DNA from: Desmodus rotundus
Lineage: Eukaryota; Chordata; Mammalia; Chiroptera; Phyllostomidae
Assembly: GCF_022682495.2 (NCBI RefSeq)
Contig: NC_071392.1
Location: forward strand, 136,906,818 to 136,970,817
Length of the DNA: 64,000 bases
Reading direction: 5' to 3'
Within the stretch, counting starts at the first letter, position 1; each line of letters opens with the position of its first letter. The notes under the pieces are model-generated. The model was not told where the DNA came from. It saw nothing but the letters and a program-made list of their open reading frames with translations, and did no database searches. The position numbers and the translations under genes are program-made. Below, in pieces: positions 13,598 through 24,930 of this stretch.

Positions 13598-14666
13598 ATT
13601 TCCAGCCAATATGGAGGCGTAGGTAGATACGCTTTGCTTTCTCACACACCAAAAGAAGGATAACACCAATTTCAAAACAATAAACAACCAGAACTGCCAG
13701 AAAATTGAACTTGGTTAACTCCAACCAAGGAGTTAAAGAAGAAACATTCATCCAGACTGGCAGAAGGGGCAGAGATGGTAAGCAGAGGTGGAGAGGACAT
13801 GAAGCAATGAGGCGGCCAGTGGAAGAGGCAGTCCCATATTTGCGAGTGGATAAATGAGGAGGAACAACTGGGGAGTGAGACACAACAGCAACAAAGGATT
13901 CCACCCTGGGGAAACAGCTTCAAAACTTCTGGCTGTAAAAACTTGTGGGAGTAGTGCTGCCAGGAGAAACTCTCAATGTCATAGAAGAGGCCACAAGAAG
14001 GGGCCAAAAGAAAATACAATATGCACAAACCGAAAATCAGCACCACAAGGGCACAACTGGCTTGTGGGAAGTGGGGTAAGAGACTGAAAGCTGTCCAAAA
14101 GCTGAATAAGTGGCATTGTTCCTTATCTGACCCATCCATCACATACTGCATCACAACACAGCAGTGTGAGTTGTCTCGCCATAGCAAATACCTAAGGCTC
14201 CACGCCATACAATATAACACATGAGCCAAAACAACAACAACAAAAAAATGGCCCCAATGAAAGAACAGAACAAAACTCCAGAAAAAGAACTAAGCGAAGA
14301 AGAGACAGCCAACCTATCATATGCAGAGATCAAAACACTGGTAATCAGATGCTCATACAAATGATTGCATATGGTCACAAAATAGAGGAAAAAAGTGAAG
14401 GCTACCTGAAGTGAAATGAAAAATATACAGGGAACTAACAGTAAAGGGAAGGAAACTGGGTCTTAAATCAATGATTTGGAGCACAAAGAAGAAATAAACA
14501 TTCAACCAGAACAGAATGAAGCAACAAGAATTCAAAAAAAAAAAAAAATGAGAAGAGGCTTAGGAACCTCCAGGACAACTTTAAAATTTCCAATAGCTGA
14601 ATCATAGGGGTGCCAGAAGGAGAAGAGGAAGACCAAGACATTGAAAACATATTTGAAAAAATAATG
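13598..14666 (+). mobile_element. HAL1-like copy A, 5' part
   Basis: It has the L1-type start (GATTTCCAGCCAATATGGAG), a 5'UTR and the first half of ORF1 (TGA at 14598-14600). It is interrupted at 14666 by copy B and resumes at 16663 in mid-ORF1 (GAGAACTTCCCCAGTCTGGC). The 11-base duplication AAAAAATAATG at 14656-14666 and 16652-16662 marks the interruption. Confidence 0.85.
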
Positions 14667-14675
14667 GAGGAGAAC

Positions 14676-14687
14676 CAAGATGGCGGC
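14676..14687 (+). promoter_or_regulatory. YY1-type site at 5' end of HAL1 copy B
   Basis: CAAGATGGCGGC lies 10 bases into the element. In human L1 a YY1 site at the same relative position directs correct 5' start of transcription. Most older copies here have GATGGAGGC instead. Function is inferred from the position and motif. Confidence 0.55.
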
Positions 14688-15418
14688 GTAGGTAGACACA
14701 CTGCACCTCCTTGCACAACCAGAACTGACAGAAAATCGAACGGCAAGGAAGTCTGACACCAAGGAAATAAAAAATAAACATTCATCCAGACCAGTAGGAG
14801 GGGCGGAGAGGACTCGCGTTGCCTTGGCGGAACCGAGACTGGTGGAGTGTGGGACGAACGGGGCAGGCAGTCTGACCACTGGCAGACCTTGCGGTCCCAC
14901 ATTTGCACACAGATAAACCGAGAGGGCTGGACTCAGAGTGGCGGAGAACGGGGCAGGCAGAGCAGCGGGTAGTACCCTGTGGCCCCACACATGCGCAAAG
15001 ATAAACAGGGATGAACAGCGGGGAGTGAAGCAGACCGTGTAACCCTGGGCTCCTGGGCTCCAGCTCGGGGAAATAAAGCCTCAAACCTCTGAGTGAAAAC
15101 ACCCGTGGGGGATGGGGCGGCAGTAGGAGAGACTCCAGCCTCACAGGAGAGGTCGCTGGAGAGACCCACAGGGGCCTAGAGTGTGCACAAGCCCACCCAC
15201 TCGGGAACCAGCACCAGAGGGGCCCAGTTTGACTGTGGGTAGCAGAGGGAGTGACTTAATTCCGGTGGAGAGTGGAGTGGGCGCCATTGCTCCCTCTCGG
15301 CCCCTCCCCTATGTACAGCATCACAGCCCAGTGACCAGCTTTACCCCACCCCGGTGAACACCTAAGGCTCCGCCCCTTTAAGTAACAGACACGCCAAGAC
15401 AAAAAAAAAAAAAAAAAG

Positions 15419-16255
15419 GCCCAAATCTCAGAACACTTCAAAGCTCCAGAAAAAATACAACTAAGCAAGGAAGAGATAGCCAACCTATGGGATGCACAGT
15501 TCAAAACACTGGTTATTAAGACGCTCACAGAATTGGTTGAATTTGTTCAAAAACCAGATGAAAAAATGAAGCCTATGCTAAGAGAAACAAAGGAAAATGT
15601 ACAGGGAACCAATAGTGATGCGAAGGAAACTGGGACTCAAATCAACGGTGTGGACCAGAAGGAAGAAAGAAACATCCAACCAGAAAAGGATGAAGAAACC
15701 AGAATTCGGAAAAATGAGGAGAGGCTTAGGAACCTCCAGGACATCTTGAAACTTTCCAACATCCGAATTATAGGGGTGCCAGAAGGAGAAGAGGAAGAAC
15801 AAAAACTTGAAAATTTATTTGAACAAATAATGAAGGAGAACTTCCCCAGTCTGGCAAAGGAAATAGACTTCCAGGAAGTCCAGGAAGCTCAGAGAGTCCC
15901 AAAGAAGCTGGACCCAAGGAGGAACACACCAAGGCACATCATAATTACATTACCCAGGATTAAGCAGAAGGAGACAATCTTAGAAGCAGCAAGAGAAAAG
16001 GAGACAGTTACCTACAAAGGACTTCCCATAAGACTGTCAGCTGATTTCTCCAAAGAGACCTTACAGGCAAGAAGGGGCTGGCAAGAAGTATTCCGAGTCA
16101 TGAAAGGCAAGGGCCTACATCCAAGATTACTCTATCCAGCAAAGCTATCATTTAGAATGAAAGGGCAGATAGAGTGCTTCTCAGATAAGGTCAAGTTAAA
16201 GGAGTTCATCATCACCAAACCATTATTATATGAAATGTTAAAGGGACTTATCTAA
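15419..16255 (+). pseudogene. ORF1-like frame of HAL1 copy B (start codon lost)
   Basis: 278 codons are open from 15419 (AQISEHFKAPEKIQLSKEE) to TAA at 16253-16255. The codon at 15416-15418, matching the ATG of the copy at 40622, is AAG, so the normal start is lost; this is the only lesion seen. The N-terminal third is hydrophilic with little heptad pattern, unlike the long coiled coil of autonomous L1 ORF1p. From about residue 115 (NIRIIGVPEGEEEEQ) come RRM-like and C-terminal-domain signatures: TPRHIIITLPRIK, KGLPIRLSADFSKETLQARR and HPRLLYPAKLSF. ORF1p of L1 is an RNA-binding trimer; trimerisation here is doubtful. Length is 279 codons against 338 in human L1. Confidence 0.85.
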
Positions 16256-16662
16256 GAAAAAGATAAAAAATAGGAACAGTAAAAATGACAGCAAACTCAC
16301 AGTTATTAAGGACCACACCTAAAACAAAAACAAGAGCAAAGTAGGCAAACAACTAGAACAGGAACAGAACCATAGAGATGGAGATCACATGGAGGGTTGT
16401 CAATAGGGGAGTGGGAGGGGGAGAGTGGGGGAAAGGTACAGAGAATAAGTAGCATAGATGATAGGTGGAAAATAGACAGGGAGAGGGTAGGAATAGTGTA
16501 GGAAATGTAGAAGCCAAAGAACTTATAAGTATGACCCATGGACATAAACTATAGGGGGGGAATGTGGGAGGGAGGGGGTGGGCAGGATGGAGTGGAGTGA
16601 GGGGGGCGGGAAATGGGACAACTGTAATAGCATAATCAATAAATATATTTTAAAAAATAATG

Positions 16663-17412
16663 AATGAGAACTTCCCCAGTCTGGCAAAGAAAATAGACAT
16701 GATAGTCCAGGGAGCTCACAGAATTCCAAAACTGGACCCAAAGAGGAACCCATCAAGAAACATCATAATTAAATAACCAAAGATTAAAGATAAGGAAAGA
16801 ATCTTAAAAGCAGCAAGAGGAAAGGAGACAGTTACCTACAAAGGACTTCCCATAAGACTGTCAGCTGATTTCTCAAAAGAAACCTTGCAGGCAAGAAGGG
16901 GCTGGAAAGAAGTATTCCAAGTCATGAAAGGCAAGGACCTACAACCAAGATTACTCTATCCAGCAAAACTATCATTTAGAATGGAAGGGCAGATAAAGTG
17001 CTTCCTGGATAATATCAAGTTAAAGGAGTTCATCATCACCGAGCCGTTATTATATGAAAAGTTAGAGGGATATATCTAAGAAAAAGAAGATCAAAACTAT
17101 GAACAGTAATATAAAAACAAACTCACAGCTACAACAACTGAACTTACAAAATAAAAACAAAACTAAGCAAACAAGTAGAATAGGAACAGAATCACAGACA
17201 TGGAGATCACATGGAGGGTTATAACTGGACAGTGGGTAGGGGGTAAATGGGAGAGAGGTACAGGGTATATGAAGCATAATTGGTAGGTACAAAATAGGGG
17301 GGCATTAAGAATAGCATAGGAAATAGAGAAGCCAAAAAACTTATATTTACAACCCATGGACATGAACTAAGGAGCGGTGGGCGGGAATGATGGAGGGCAG
17401 GAGGCTGTAGGG
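16663..17412 (+). mobile_element. HAL1-like copy A, 3' part
   Basis: It resumes copy A in mid-ORF1 and reads through QARRGWKEVFQVMKGKD and KPLLYE-like end sequence to a stop near 17080, then 3'UTR. It ends inside the G-rich 3' region without the terminal ACAACTGTAAT motif or A-tail, at a junction with an opposite-orientation copy. Confidence 0.8.
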
Positions 17413-18331
17413 TCGGCTTCCAAATCATTGGTTTGAGTTCTGGTTTTCTTCCCTTCACTGTTGGTTCCCTCTATATTTTTATCACGCTTTGCATAGCCTT
17501 CACTTTTCCCTCTATTTTGCAACCACACACATCCATTTCTGTGAGCATCCTATTTACCAGTGGTTTGAATTCTGCATCTGATAGGTTGGCTATCTCTCTG
17601 TCCTTGAACTCGTTTCCTGGAGTTTTGGTATGTTCTTTCATTTGGGCCACATTTCATTGTTCCGGTGCACGTGTTACATTGTAAGGGGCGGAACCTTAGG
17701 TATTTGCTGTGGTAGGGCAACCTACATTGCTGCATCGTGGCTCTGTATATGGGGGAGGGGTCAGAGCAGGACATAATGCTGCTTACTCAGCTTTAAGCCA
17801 GCTTTCAGTCACTTTCCCTACTACCCACAAATGAATTTTGCCCTTCTGGTGCTGATTCACAGGTGGTTGAGTTGCTGTATGTTTAGAAACCCAGAGGTCT
17901 CTCCAACAAACTTTCCTGGGATTCTGGGAGTTTCTCCCACCACCACCACCACCCACATAGATTTTTATAGCCATAGGTTCTGAGGCTTTGTTTTCTCACC
18001 CTAGAATCCTGGGTTGCGTGGTATGTCTTACTCCCCAGTTGTTCCTCGCGGTTTAGCTGCATGCAAATGTGGGTCTGCCAGGCACTGCCTCGCCTGCCTG
18101 GTCCTCAAGTTGTCACTTTAGTGTAAGTCCTCTCCACCTGGCTGCTGCCCATCTCTGACTCTATTTCCAGTCTAGATGAATGTTTCTTCTTTAACTCCTT
18201 AGTTGTTAAGATGTCCATACAGTTTGATTTTCTGGAAGCTATGGTTGTTTCTCATTTTTAAACTTGTTGTCCTTTTGGCAGGGCAAGGAGACAAAGTGTA
18301 TCTACCTAGGCCTCCATCTTGGCCAGAAGTC
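17413..18331 (-). mobile_element. HAL1-like copy C, 5'UTR and ORF1 start only
   Basis: On the minus strand it runs from GACTTCTGGCCAAGATGGAG (18331 downward) through the 5'UTR to the N-terminal part of ORF1, ending at about the AAATCATTGGTTTGAG segment near 17417. Its C-terminal ORF1 and 3'UTR are absent, and it abuts the 3'-truncated copy A head to tail in opposite orientation. Confidence 0.8.
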
Positions 18332-18645
18332 TTATTTTATGTTTTCATTTTGACCTGCTTGTATTTTCTTCTTTCTTTCCTCCCCCTGAATATATTGATT
18401 TCTTTTTCAAGGATTTCACTTTTTCCTTTTATTAATGTATAGGTTATGAACTATATTTCCATTATCTTATGTTTTTCCTAAAATTTATAACACATCCTTA
18501 ACTTAGCAAAGTTTATTATTATTCAGTACTTTTAGCCTTCTATATGACAATATCAAGATTGTTCAATACTTTAATTTCAATGACTACACTCCTGACTTAA
18601 TCCATTATCACATATTTTAACTATATTTTACATCCACTAATAAAT
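18332..18645. other. AT-rich stretch, no recognised element
   Basis: This is AT-rich sequence between two minus-strand elements. It may be old repeat, but I cannot assign a family. Confidence 0.4.
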
Positions 18646-21600
18646 ATATTTTTTACTTATTTCATATTGTTGTTCAAGTACAGTTGTCTCCATTATCCCA
18701 GCACCACTCCTGCCTGTCCTACACATCCCTACCTCTCACCCTCAAATCTACTTCCCTTTGGCTTTGTCCATGTGTCTTTTATACATGTAACTTGACAAAC
18801 CTCCCACCCCCCATTATCCCCTCCCACCTCCCCTCTGGTTACTGTTAGTTTCTTCTTTATTTCATTATCTCTAGTTATATTTGGCTGGCTTGTTTGCAGG
18901 GTTGATTAGGTTCTACTTATAGGTGAGATCCTATGGTATTTGTGTTTCACCACCCGGCTTATTTCACTTAGCATGATGCTCTCCAGATCCATTCATGCTG
19001 TTGTGAGAGTAGGAGCTCCTTCTTTATTTCTGCTGAATAGTATTTCATTTTGTAAATGTACCAGTTTTTTGATCCACTCATTTACTGATAGGTACTTAGG
19101 TTGCTTTCAACACTTGGCAATTGTAAATGGTGCTGCTATGAACATCAGGGTACAGAGGTTCTTTTGAATTGGTGTTTCAGGATTAACAGAGAATAATCCC
19201 ACTAATGGAATTCCTGGGTCAAAATGCAGTTCCATTTTTAGTTTTCTGAGGAAATTCCATACTGTTTTCCACAGTGGCCTCACCAGTCTGCATTCCCACC
19301 AACAGTGTACTAGGGTTCCCTTTTGTCCACAAACTCACCAGCACTTCTTGTTTGTTGATTTGGCTATGATGGTCATTTCAACTGACATGAAGTGGTACCT
19401 CATTGTGGTTTTAATTTGCATCTCTCTGATGGCTTGTGGGCATCCTTTCATATATCTCTGGACCCTCTATTTGTCCTCCTTGGAGAAGTGTTTGTTCAGG
19501 TCCTTTGCCCATTTTTTAATTGGATTGTTTGTCTTCCTGGAGTAGAGTCATATGAGTTCTTTATATATTTTGAAGATTATACTCTTGTCCAAGATATCAT
19601 TTGCAAATATGTTTTCCCATACAGTTGGTTCCCTTTTCATTTTCCTGATGTTTCTTTAGCCAAGCAGGTTTTTATTTTGATGAAGTCCCATTTCTTTATT
19701 CTTTAATTGATGTCCCCTGATCTAGGGGACATACTGGTGAAAATATTGCTGCATGGAATATCTCAGATTTTCCTCCCTATGTTATCCTCTCAGACTTTTA
19801 TGGTGTTGTGACTTATATTTAAGTCTTTTATCCATCTTCAGTTTCTTTTTGTGTATGGTATAAGTTGGTGGTCGAGTTTCATTTTTTTGCATGTAGCTGC
19901 CCAGACTTCCTAACACCATTTGTTGAAGTGGCTAATTTTAATCCACTTTTATGATTCTGCCACCTTCGTTGAATATAAATTACCCATAGAGACTTGGGTT
20001 TATTTCTAGACTCTCTATTCTCTTTCATTGATCTATGTGTCTGGTCTTATGCCATTACCAAACTGTTTTGATTACCGTGACCTTGTAATATAGTTTGATG
20101 TCAGGTATGGTAAGCCCTCTAACAGTATTATTCTTTCTCAAAACTGCTGAGACTATTTGGGGTCATTATAGTTCAATATAAATTTTTCAAATGTTTGTTC
20201 TAGATCTGTGAAATATGCCATTTGTGTTTCAACAAGGATTGAGTTGAATCTATAAATTTCTTTGGGTAGTATGGACATTTAGATGATGTTTTAATTCTTC
20301 TAATTCATGAACACAATAATGTTTGCATTTATTTGTCTCTCCATTAATACCTTTCTTCTGTGTTGTGTAGTTTTCTGAATACATGTCTTTTAGACCTTGG
20401 TTAGATTTATTCCCAGGTACATTGTTTTTCTTGTTGCTATATTAAATGGGACTTTTTTTCCCTGGTTTCTCTTCCTTGCTGCAGCAAGAAAAAAAATCTT
20501 GCTTTTGATTTCTAAATATTGACTTTGTATCCTGCTGCTTGGCCTAATTCACTTACTAGGTTGAGTAGTTTTTTGTGTGGTCTATAGGATTTTGTATGTA
20601 CACTATCATGCCATCTGCAGGCAATAAATAGTTGTGCCTCTGCCTTTCTAGTTTGGATGGCTTTTATTTCATTTTCTTCTCTGCTCATTGTGGCTGGAAA
20701 TTCCATTAATATGTTTAATAGCAGAGGTGAAAGTGTACATTCCTGTCTTGTTCTTAGGGGGGAATTTTTAGTTTTGCCCACTGAGTATGAAATTGGGTGT
20801 TTTTCATTCATAGCCTTTATTATGTTGAGGACTGCTCCCTCTATTCGCACTTTGCTGAGCGTTTTTATGATAAATGGGTTCCGTACCTTATCAAATGCTT
20901 TTTCTGCATCTATTGATATGATTATGAGATTTTTGTCTTTCTTTTTGTTTATGTGATATATTACATTGAGAATATTATGCCATCTTTGTATCTCTGGAAT
21001 AAATATGACTTGATCACAGTGTATCTTTCCTATGTATTGCTGGATGCAGTTAACCAATATTTTGTTGAAGATTTTAGAGTCTATGTTCATTAGTAATACT
21101 GGCCAGTAACTTCTTTTTTGTTGTGTCTTTACCTGGTTTTGGGATTAGGATGATGCTGGTTTCATAAAAAGAGTTTAGGAGTCTTCCCTCTTCTTGGACT
21201 TTCTGGAATAGTCTAGAAAGGTAGGGGTTAGCTCTTCCATAAATGTTTTGTAAAATTCTCCTGTGAAACTGTCTGCTCTTGGGCTTTTGTGTACCTGGAG
21301 ATTTTTGATTACTGCTTCAATTTAATCAGCTGTTATTGGTCTGCTCAGGCTTTCTGCTTCTTCTTCATTCTGTCTTGGAAGACTTTATTTTTCTAGAAAT
21401 TTGTCCATTTCACCTAGGTTTTCAATTTCTTGGCATATAGTTGTTTGTAGTAATTTCTTACAATTCTTTGTATTTCTGTCATATCAGTTGTAATTTCTCC
21501 TCTTTCAGGTCTGGTTTTGTTTATTTGGGTCCTCTCTCTTTTTTTCTTGATGGGTATGCTCAAAAGCTGGTTCATTTTGTTTATCTTTTCAAACAACCAG

Positions 21601-23154
21601 CTCTGGATTTATTGATCCTTCGCATTGTTCCTTTAGTCTCTATGTCGTTTAATTCTGTTCTGATCTTGGTTATGTCCTTCCTTCTACTCACTCTGGGCTT
21701 TGTTTGTTGTTGTTTCTCCAGTTCTGGTAGGTGTAGGGTTAGGTTGTTAGTTGAAATGTTTCTAGCTCTTTTAGGTAGCCCTGTATTGCTATGAACTTCC
21801 CTCTCAGGCCTGCCTTCGCCCTGTCCCATAGGTTTTGTACTGCTGTGTGTAATTTTCATTTGTCTCCAGAAACTTTTTCATTTCTTCCTTGATCTCATTC
21901 TTGACCCATTCATGGTTTAATAGTATGTGATTCAATCTCCATGAGTTTGAGTGTTTTTGAGTGTTTTCCTTGAGGTGGGTTTCTAGTTTCAGTCCGGAGA
22001 AAATGTGGTTGGAGAAAATGCTTGATGACTTCAACTTTTTTGAATTTGTTGAGCTTTGTTTTGTGTTGTATCATGTGATTTATCTTTGAAAATGTTCCAT
22101 GTGCATTTGAAAACAATGTGTATTTTGGTATTTTGGGATGAAGGACTCTCCCTATATATCGTTAAGTCTATTTGATCTAGGGCGTTGTTCAATGCTCCAA
22201 TATCCTTGTTGATATTTTGTTTGGAAGATCTATCCATTGTTGACAATAGGGTGACAGTGGGGTGATAAAATCCCATAGTATAAGTGTATTACTGTCTATA
22301 TCTTTCTTGAAGTCCTCCGAGATTTTGTCCATATATTTTGGTGCTCCCATGTTGGGTGCATATATATTTATAATGTTGATGTCTTCTTGATGGATTCTTC
22401 CCTTGAGTATTGAGTATCTTTCTGGGTCTCTTTTTATGGCCATTTTCCTGAAGTCTGTTTTGTCTGATATGATTATTGCTACCCTGGCTTTTCTGCCCTG
22501 TCTATTCACCTGGAAATATTTTTTTTCCAACCCTTCACTTACAGTCTGTGTAAGTCTGTTGTTCTGAGATGGGTCTCTTGTAGGCAGCATATGTGTGGGT
22601 CATGATTTCTTATCCATTCAGCTACTCTATGTCTTTTGATTGGAAAATTGACAGCAATTACATTTAAGGTTATTGTTGATAGGTGTCATTCTACTTCCTT
22701 CAAACCTGTGATCCTCTGTCTCTCATTCTTATTCTTCCTGTTCTTAAAGCAATCCCTTTAGCATCTCTTGCAGTGTTGGTTTGGTGCAGATGTATTCTTT
22801 GAGCCTTCTTTTGTCTGGGAAACTCCTTATTTCACCTAACATGTTAACTGAGGGCCTTCCTGGGTAGAGTAATCTTGGTTGCAGGCCTTTGATTTTCATA
22901 ACTTGGAATATTTCTTGCCATTCTCTTTTTGTGTGGAGTGTTTCCACTGAGAAGTCAGCTGCTAACCTTTTGGGGTCTCCCTGGTATGTTACTTTCTGTT
23001 CATCTCTTGCTGCTTTTAAGATTCCCTGTCTTTCTTTGAATTTGCCACCTAAATTATGATGTGTCTTGGAGTGTGCCTCTTTTGGTTCCTCTCGATTCCT
23101 GGATTTTTGTGACGTTTTTCTCTCATCAAATTAGGGACATTTTCCATCATTAGT
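18646..23154 (-). mobile_element. L1, minus strand, 3'UTR to mid ORF1
   Basis: The 3' end lies at the left (CAAGTACAGTTGTCTCC, an L1 terminal motif on the minus strand). ORF2 covers about 18900-22690: RT motifs in the frame at 20512-21090 (IISIDAEKAFDKV, motif A) and endonuclease at 22189-22590 (NIINIYAPNMGAPKYM). An ORF1 fragment follows from 22744. The element is cut by HAL1 copy D inside ORF1. ORF2 has many stops and shifts. Confidence 0.85.
20512..21090 (-). pseudogene. L1 ORF2 reverse transcriptase fragment
   Basis: A 192-codon frame includes RT motif A (SIDAEKAFD) and a following thumb-side sequence. At the place where the catalytic FADD box is expected the frame reads LFIACRWHDSV, consistent with a small insertion that destroys the FADD motif. 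It is not catalytic. Confidence 0.8.
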
Positions 23155-24930
23155 TTTTTTATTTATTTTTTCCTTTTTTCCTTTTTTTGATATATTTATT
23201 TATTATGCTATTACAGTTGTCCCATTTCCCCCCCTTCACTCAACTCCATCCTACCCATCCCCTCCCTCCCACATTCCCCCCCTATAGTTCATGTCCATGG
23301 GTCATACTTATAAGTTCTTTGGCTTCTACATTTCCTACACTATTCTTACCCTCCCCCTGTCTATTTTCCACCTATCATTTATGCTATTTATTCTCTGTGC
23401 CTTTCCCCCCCTCTTTCCCCCTTCCAATCCCCTATTGATAACCCTCCATGTGCTCTCCATTTCTGTGCTTCTGTTTCTGTTCTATTGTTTGCTTAGTTTT
23501 CTTTTGTTTTGGTTTTCGGTGTGGTTGTTAATAACTGTGAGTTGCTGTCATTTTTACTATTCATATTTTTTATCTTCTTTTTCTTAGATAAATCCCCGTA
23601 ACATTTCATATAATAAGGGCTTGGTGATGATGAACTCCTTTAACTTGACCTTATCTGAGAAGCACTCTATCTGCCCTTTCATTCTAAATGATAGCTTTGC
23701 TGGATACAGTAACCTTGGATGTAGGCCCTTGCCTTTCATGACTTGGAATACTTCTTGCCAGCCCCTTCTTGCCTGTAAGGTCTCTTTGGAGAAATCAGCT
23801 GACAGTCTTATGGGAAGTCCTTTGTAGGTAACTGTCTCCTTTTCTCTTGCTGCTTCTAAGATTCTCTCCTTCTGCTTAATCCTGGGTAATGTAATTATGA
23901 TGTGCCTTGGTGTGTTCCTCTTTGGGTCCAGATTCTTTGGGACTCTCTGGGCTTCCTGGACTTCCTGGAAGTCTATTTCCTTTGCCAGACTGGGGAAGTT
24001 CTCCTTCATTATTTGTTCAAATAAGTTTTCAATTTTTTGCTCTTCCTCTTCTCCTTCTGGCACCCCTATAATTCAGATATTGGAATGTTTAAAGTTGTCC
24101 CAGAGGTTCCTAAGCTTCTCTTCATTTTTTCTGTTTTTTTTTTTTAATTCTTGTTTCTTCACTCTGTTCCGGTAGACTTTTTATTTCTTCCTTTTGTTCC
24201 ATATCATTGATTTGAGTCCTGGTTTCCTTCCTGTCACTGTTGGTTTCTGAATATTTTGCTTTATCTCACTTTGGGTATCCTTCATTTGTTCTTTCATTTC
24301 GTGTCCAAGCTCAATCAGTTCTGTGAGCATTTTGATTAGCAGGGTTTAAATTTACCATCAGATAGGTTGGCTATATCCTCCTCACTTAGCTCCCTTTCCG
24401 AGGGTTTGCACTGTTCTTTCATTTGGGCCCTATTTCTTTGTCTCAGCACACTTGTTAAGTTGTAAGGGGGTGGGGCCTTAGGTATTCACCAGGGCAGGGC
24501 AACCTTCCTTGCTGGGTGCTGTCTGTGGGGAAGGGGCTAGAGAGGGAACAATGCAACTCACCTGCTCGGCTCTAGCCCCACTTTTCAACAAACCTTCATG
24601 TGAGATTGGGAGTTTCTCCCACCACGGCAACCCTTGCCACAGTCCACAGTGAACTTTGAGTCTCAGTTTCCCATTCAGCCAGCCCAACCCACATCATGGT
24701 CTACTGCCTCACCGCATGTTCTCTCAGCCAGCCCTGCCTGTGCGGTCCACTACCTTGCCACAGGTTCTTTCCATTTGACTGTTTCTTTAATTCTTTGGTT
24801 GTCGAGGTTCCATGCAGTTTGATTTTCTGGCACTTCTGGTTGTTTATTGATTTTAGATTGGTTGTTATCCTCCTTTTGGTTGTGCGAGTAAGCAAAGGGT
24901 TTTTACCTATGCCTCCATCTTGGCCAGAAC
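23155..24930 (-). mobile_element. HAL1-like copy D
   Basis: On the minus strand, the 5' end is at about 24930 (TTCTGGCCAAGATGGAGGC) and the 3' end is an A-tail at 23155-23190, with the ACAACTGTAATAGCATAATA terminus. The 3'UTR and ORF1 C-terminal half (23155-24065) are very close to copy B; the 5' half (24066-24930) is clearly more diverged. It interrupts the minus-strand L1 on its left. Confidence 0.75.
23584..24063 (-). pseudogene. ORF1 C-terminal half of HAL1 copy D
   Basis: 159 codons are open: PEGEEEEQKIENLFEQ through DFSKETLQARRGWQ to KPLLYEMLRGFI and a stop. Compared with copy B, about ten differences in 159 residues are visible. A TGA at 24075-24073 cuts it from the N-terminal half. 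No start codon in proper context. Confidence 0.8.

Larger units (their letters stand above)
14667..16651 (+). mobile_element. HAL1-like copy B, complete, nested in copy A
   Basis: This 1,985-base element begins GAGGAGAACCAAGATGGCGG and ends with ACTGTAATAGCATAATCAAT and an A/T tail. It sits between perfect 11-base target-site duplications (AAAAAATAATG, 14656-14666 and 16652-16662). Layout: GC-rich 5'UTR (14667-15415), ORF1 frame (15416-16255), 3'UTR of about 400 bases with a G-rich block (16554-16618). There is no ORF2. With the copy at 39556-41378 it is one of the two best-preserved units, and it defines the element boundaries. Confidence 0.9.

Noticed and set aside
13672..14229. 185-codon minus-strand open frame
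   Set aside because: Antisense of the HAL1 copy A 5'UTR; similar antisense frames occur in other copies only because the sequence is shared.
14782..15528. GC-rich stretch with several overlapping minus-strand open frames, possibly a CpG island or the NINL 5' exon
   Set aside because: It is the 5'UTR of HAL1 copy B, lies downstream of the NINL start codon and is bounded by the element's duplications.
16663..18331. Opposite-orientation HAL1 halves as an L1-style twin-priming inversion
   Set aside because: Twin priming puts the inverted 5' part before the 3' part and keeps an A-tail; here the order is reversed and the tail is absent, so a rearrangement between two copies fits better.
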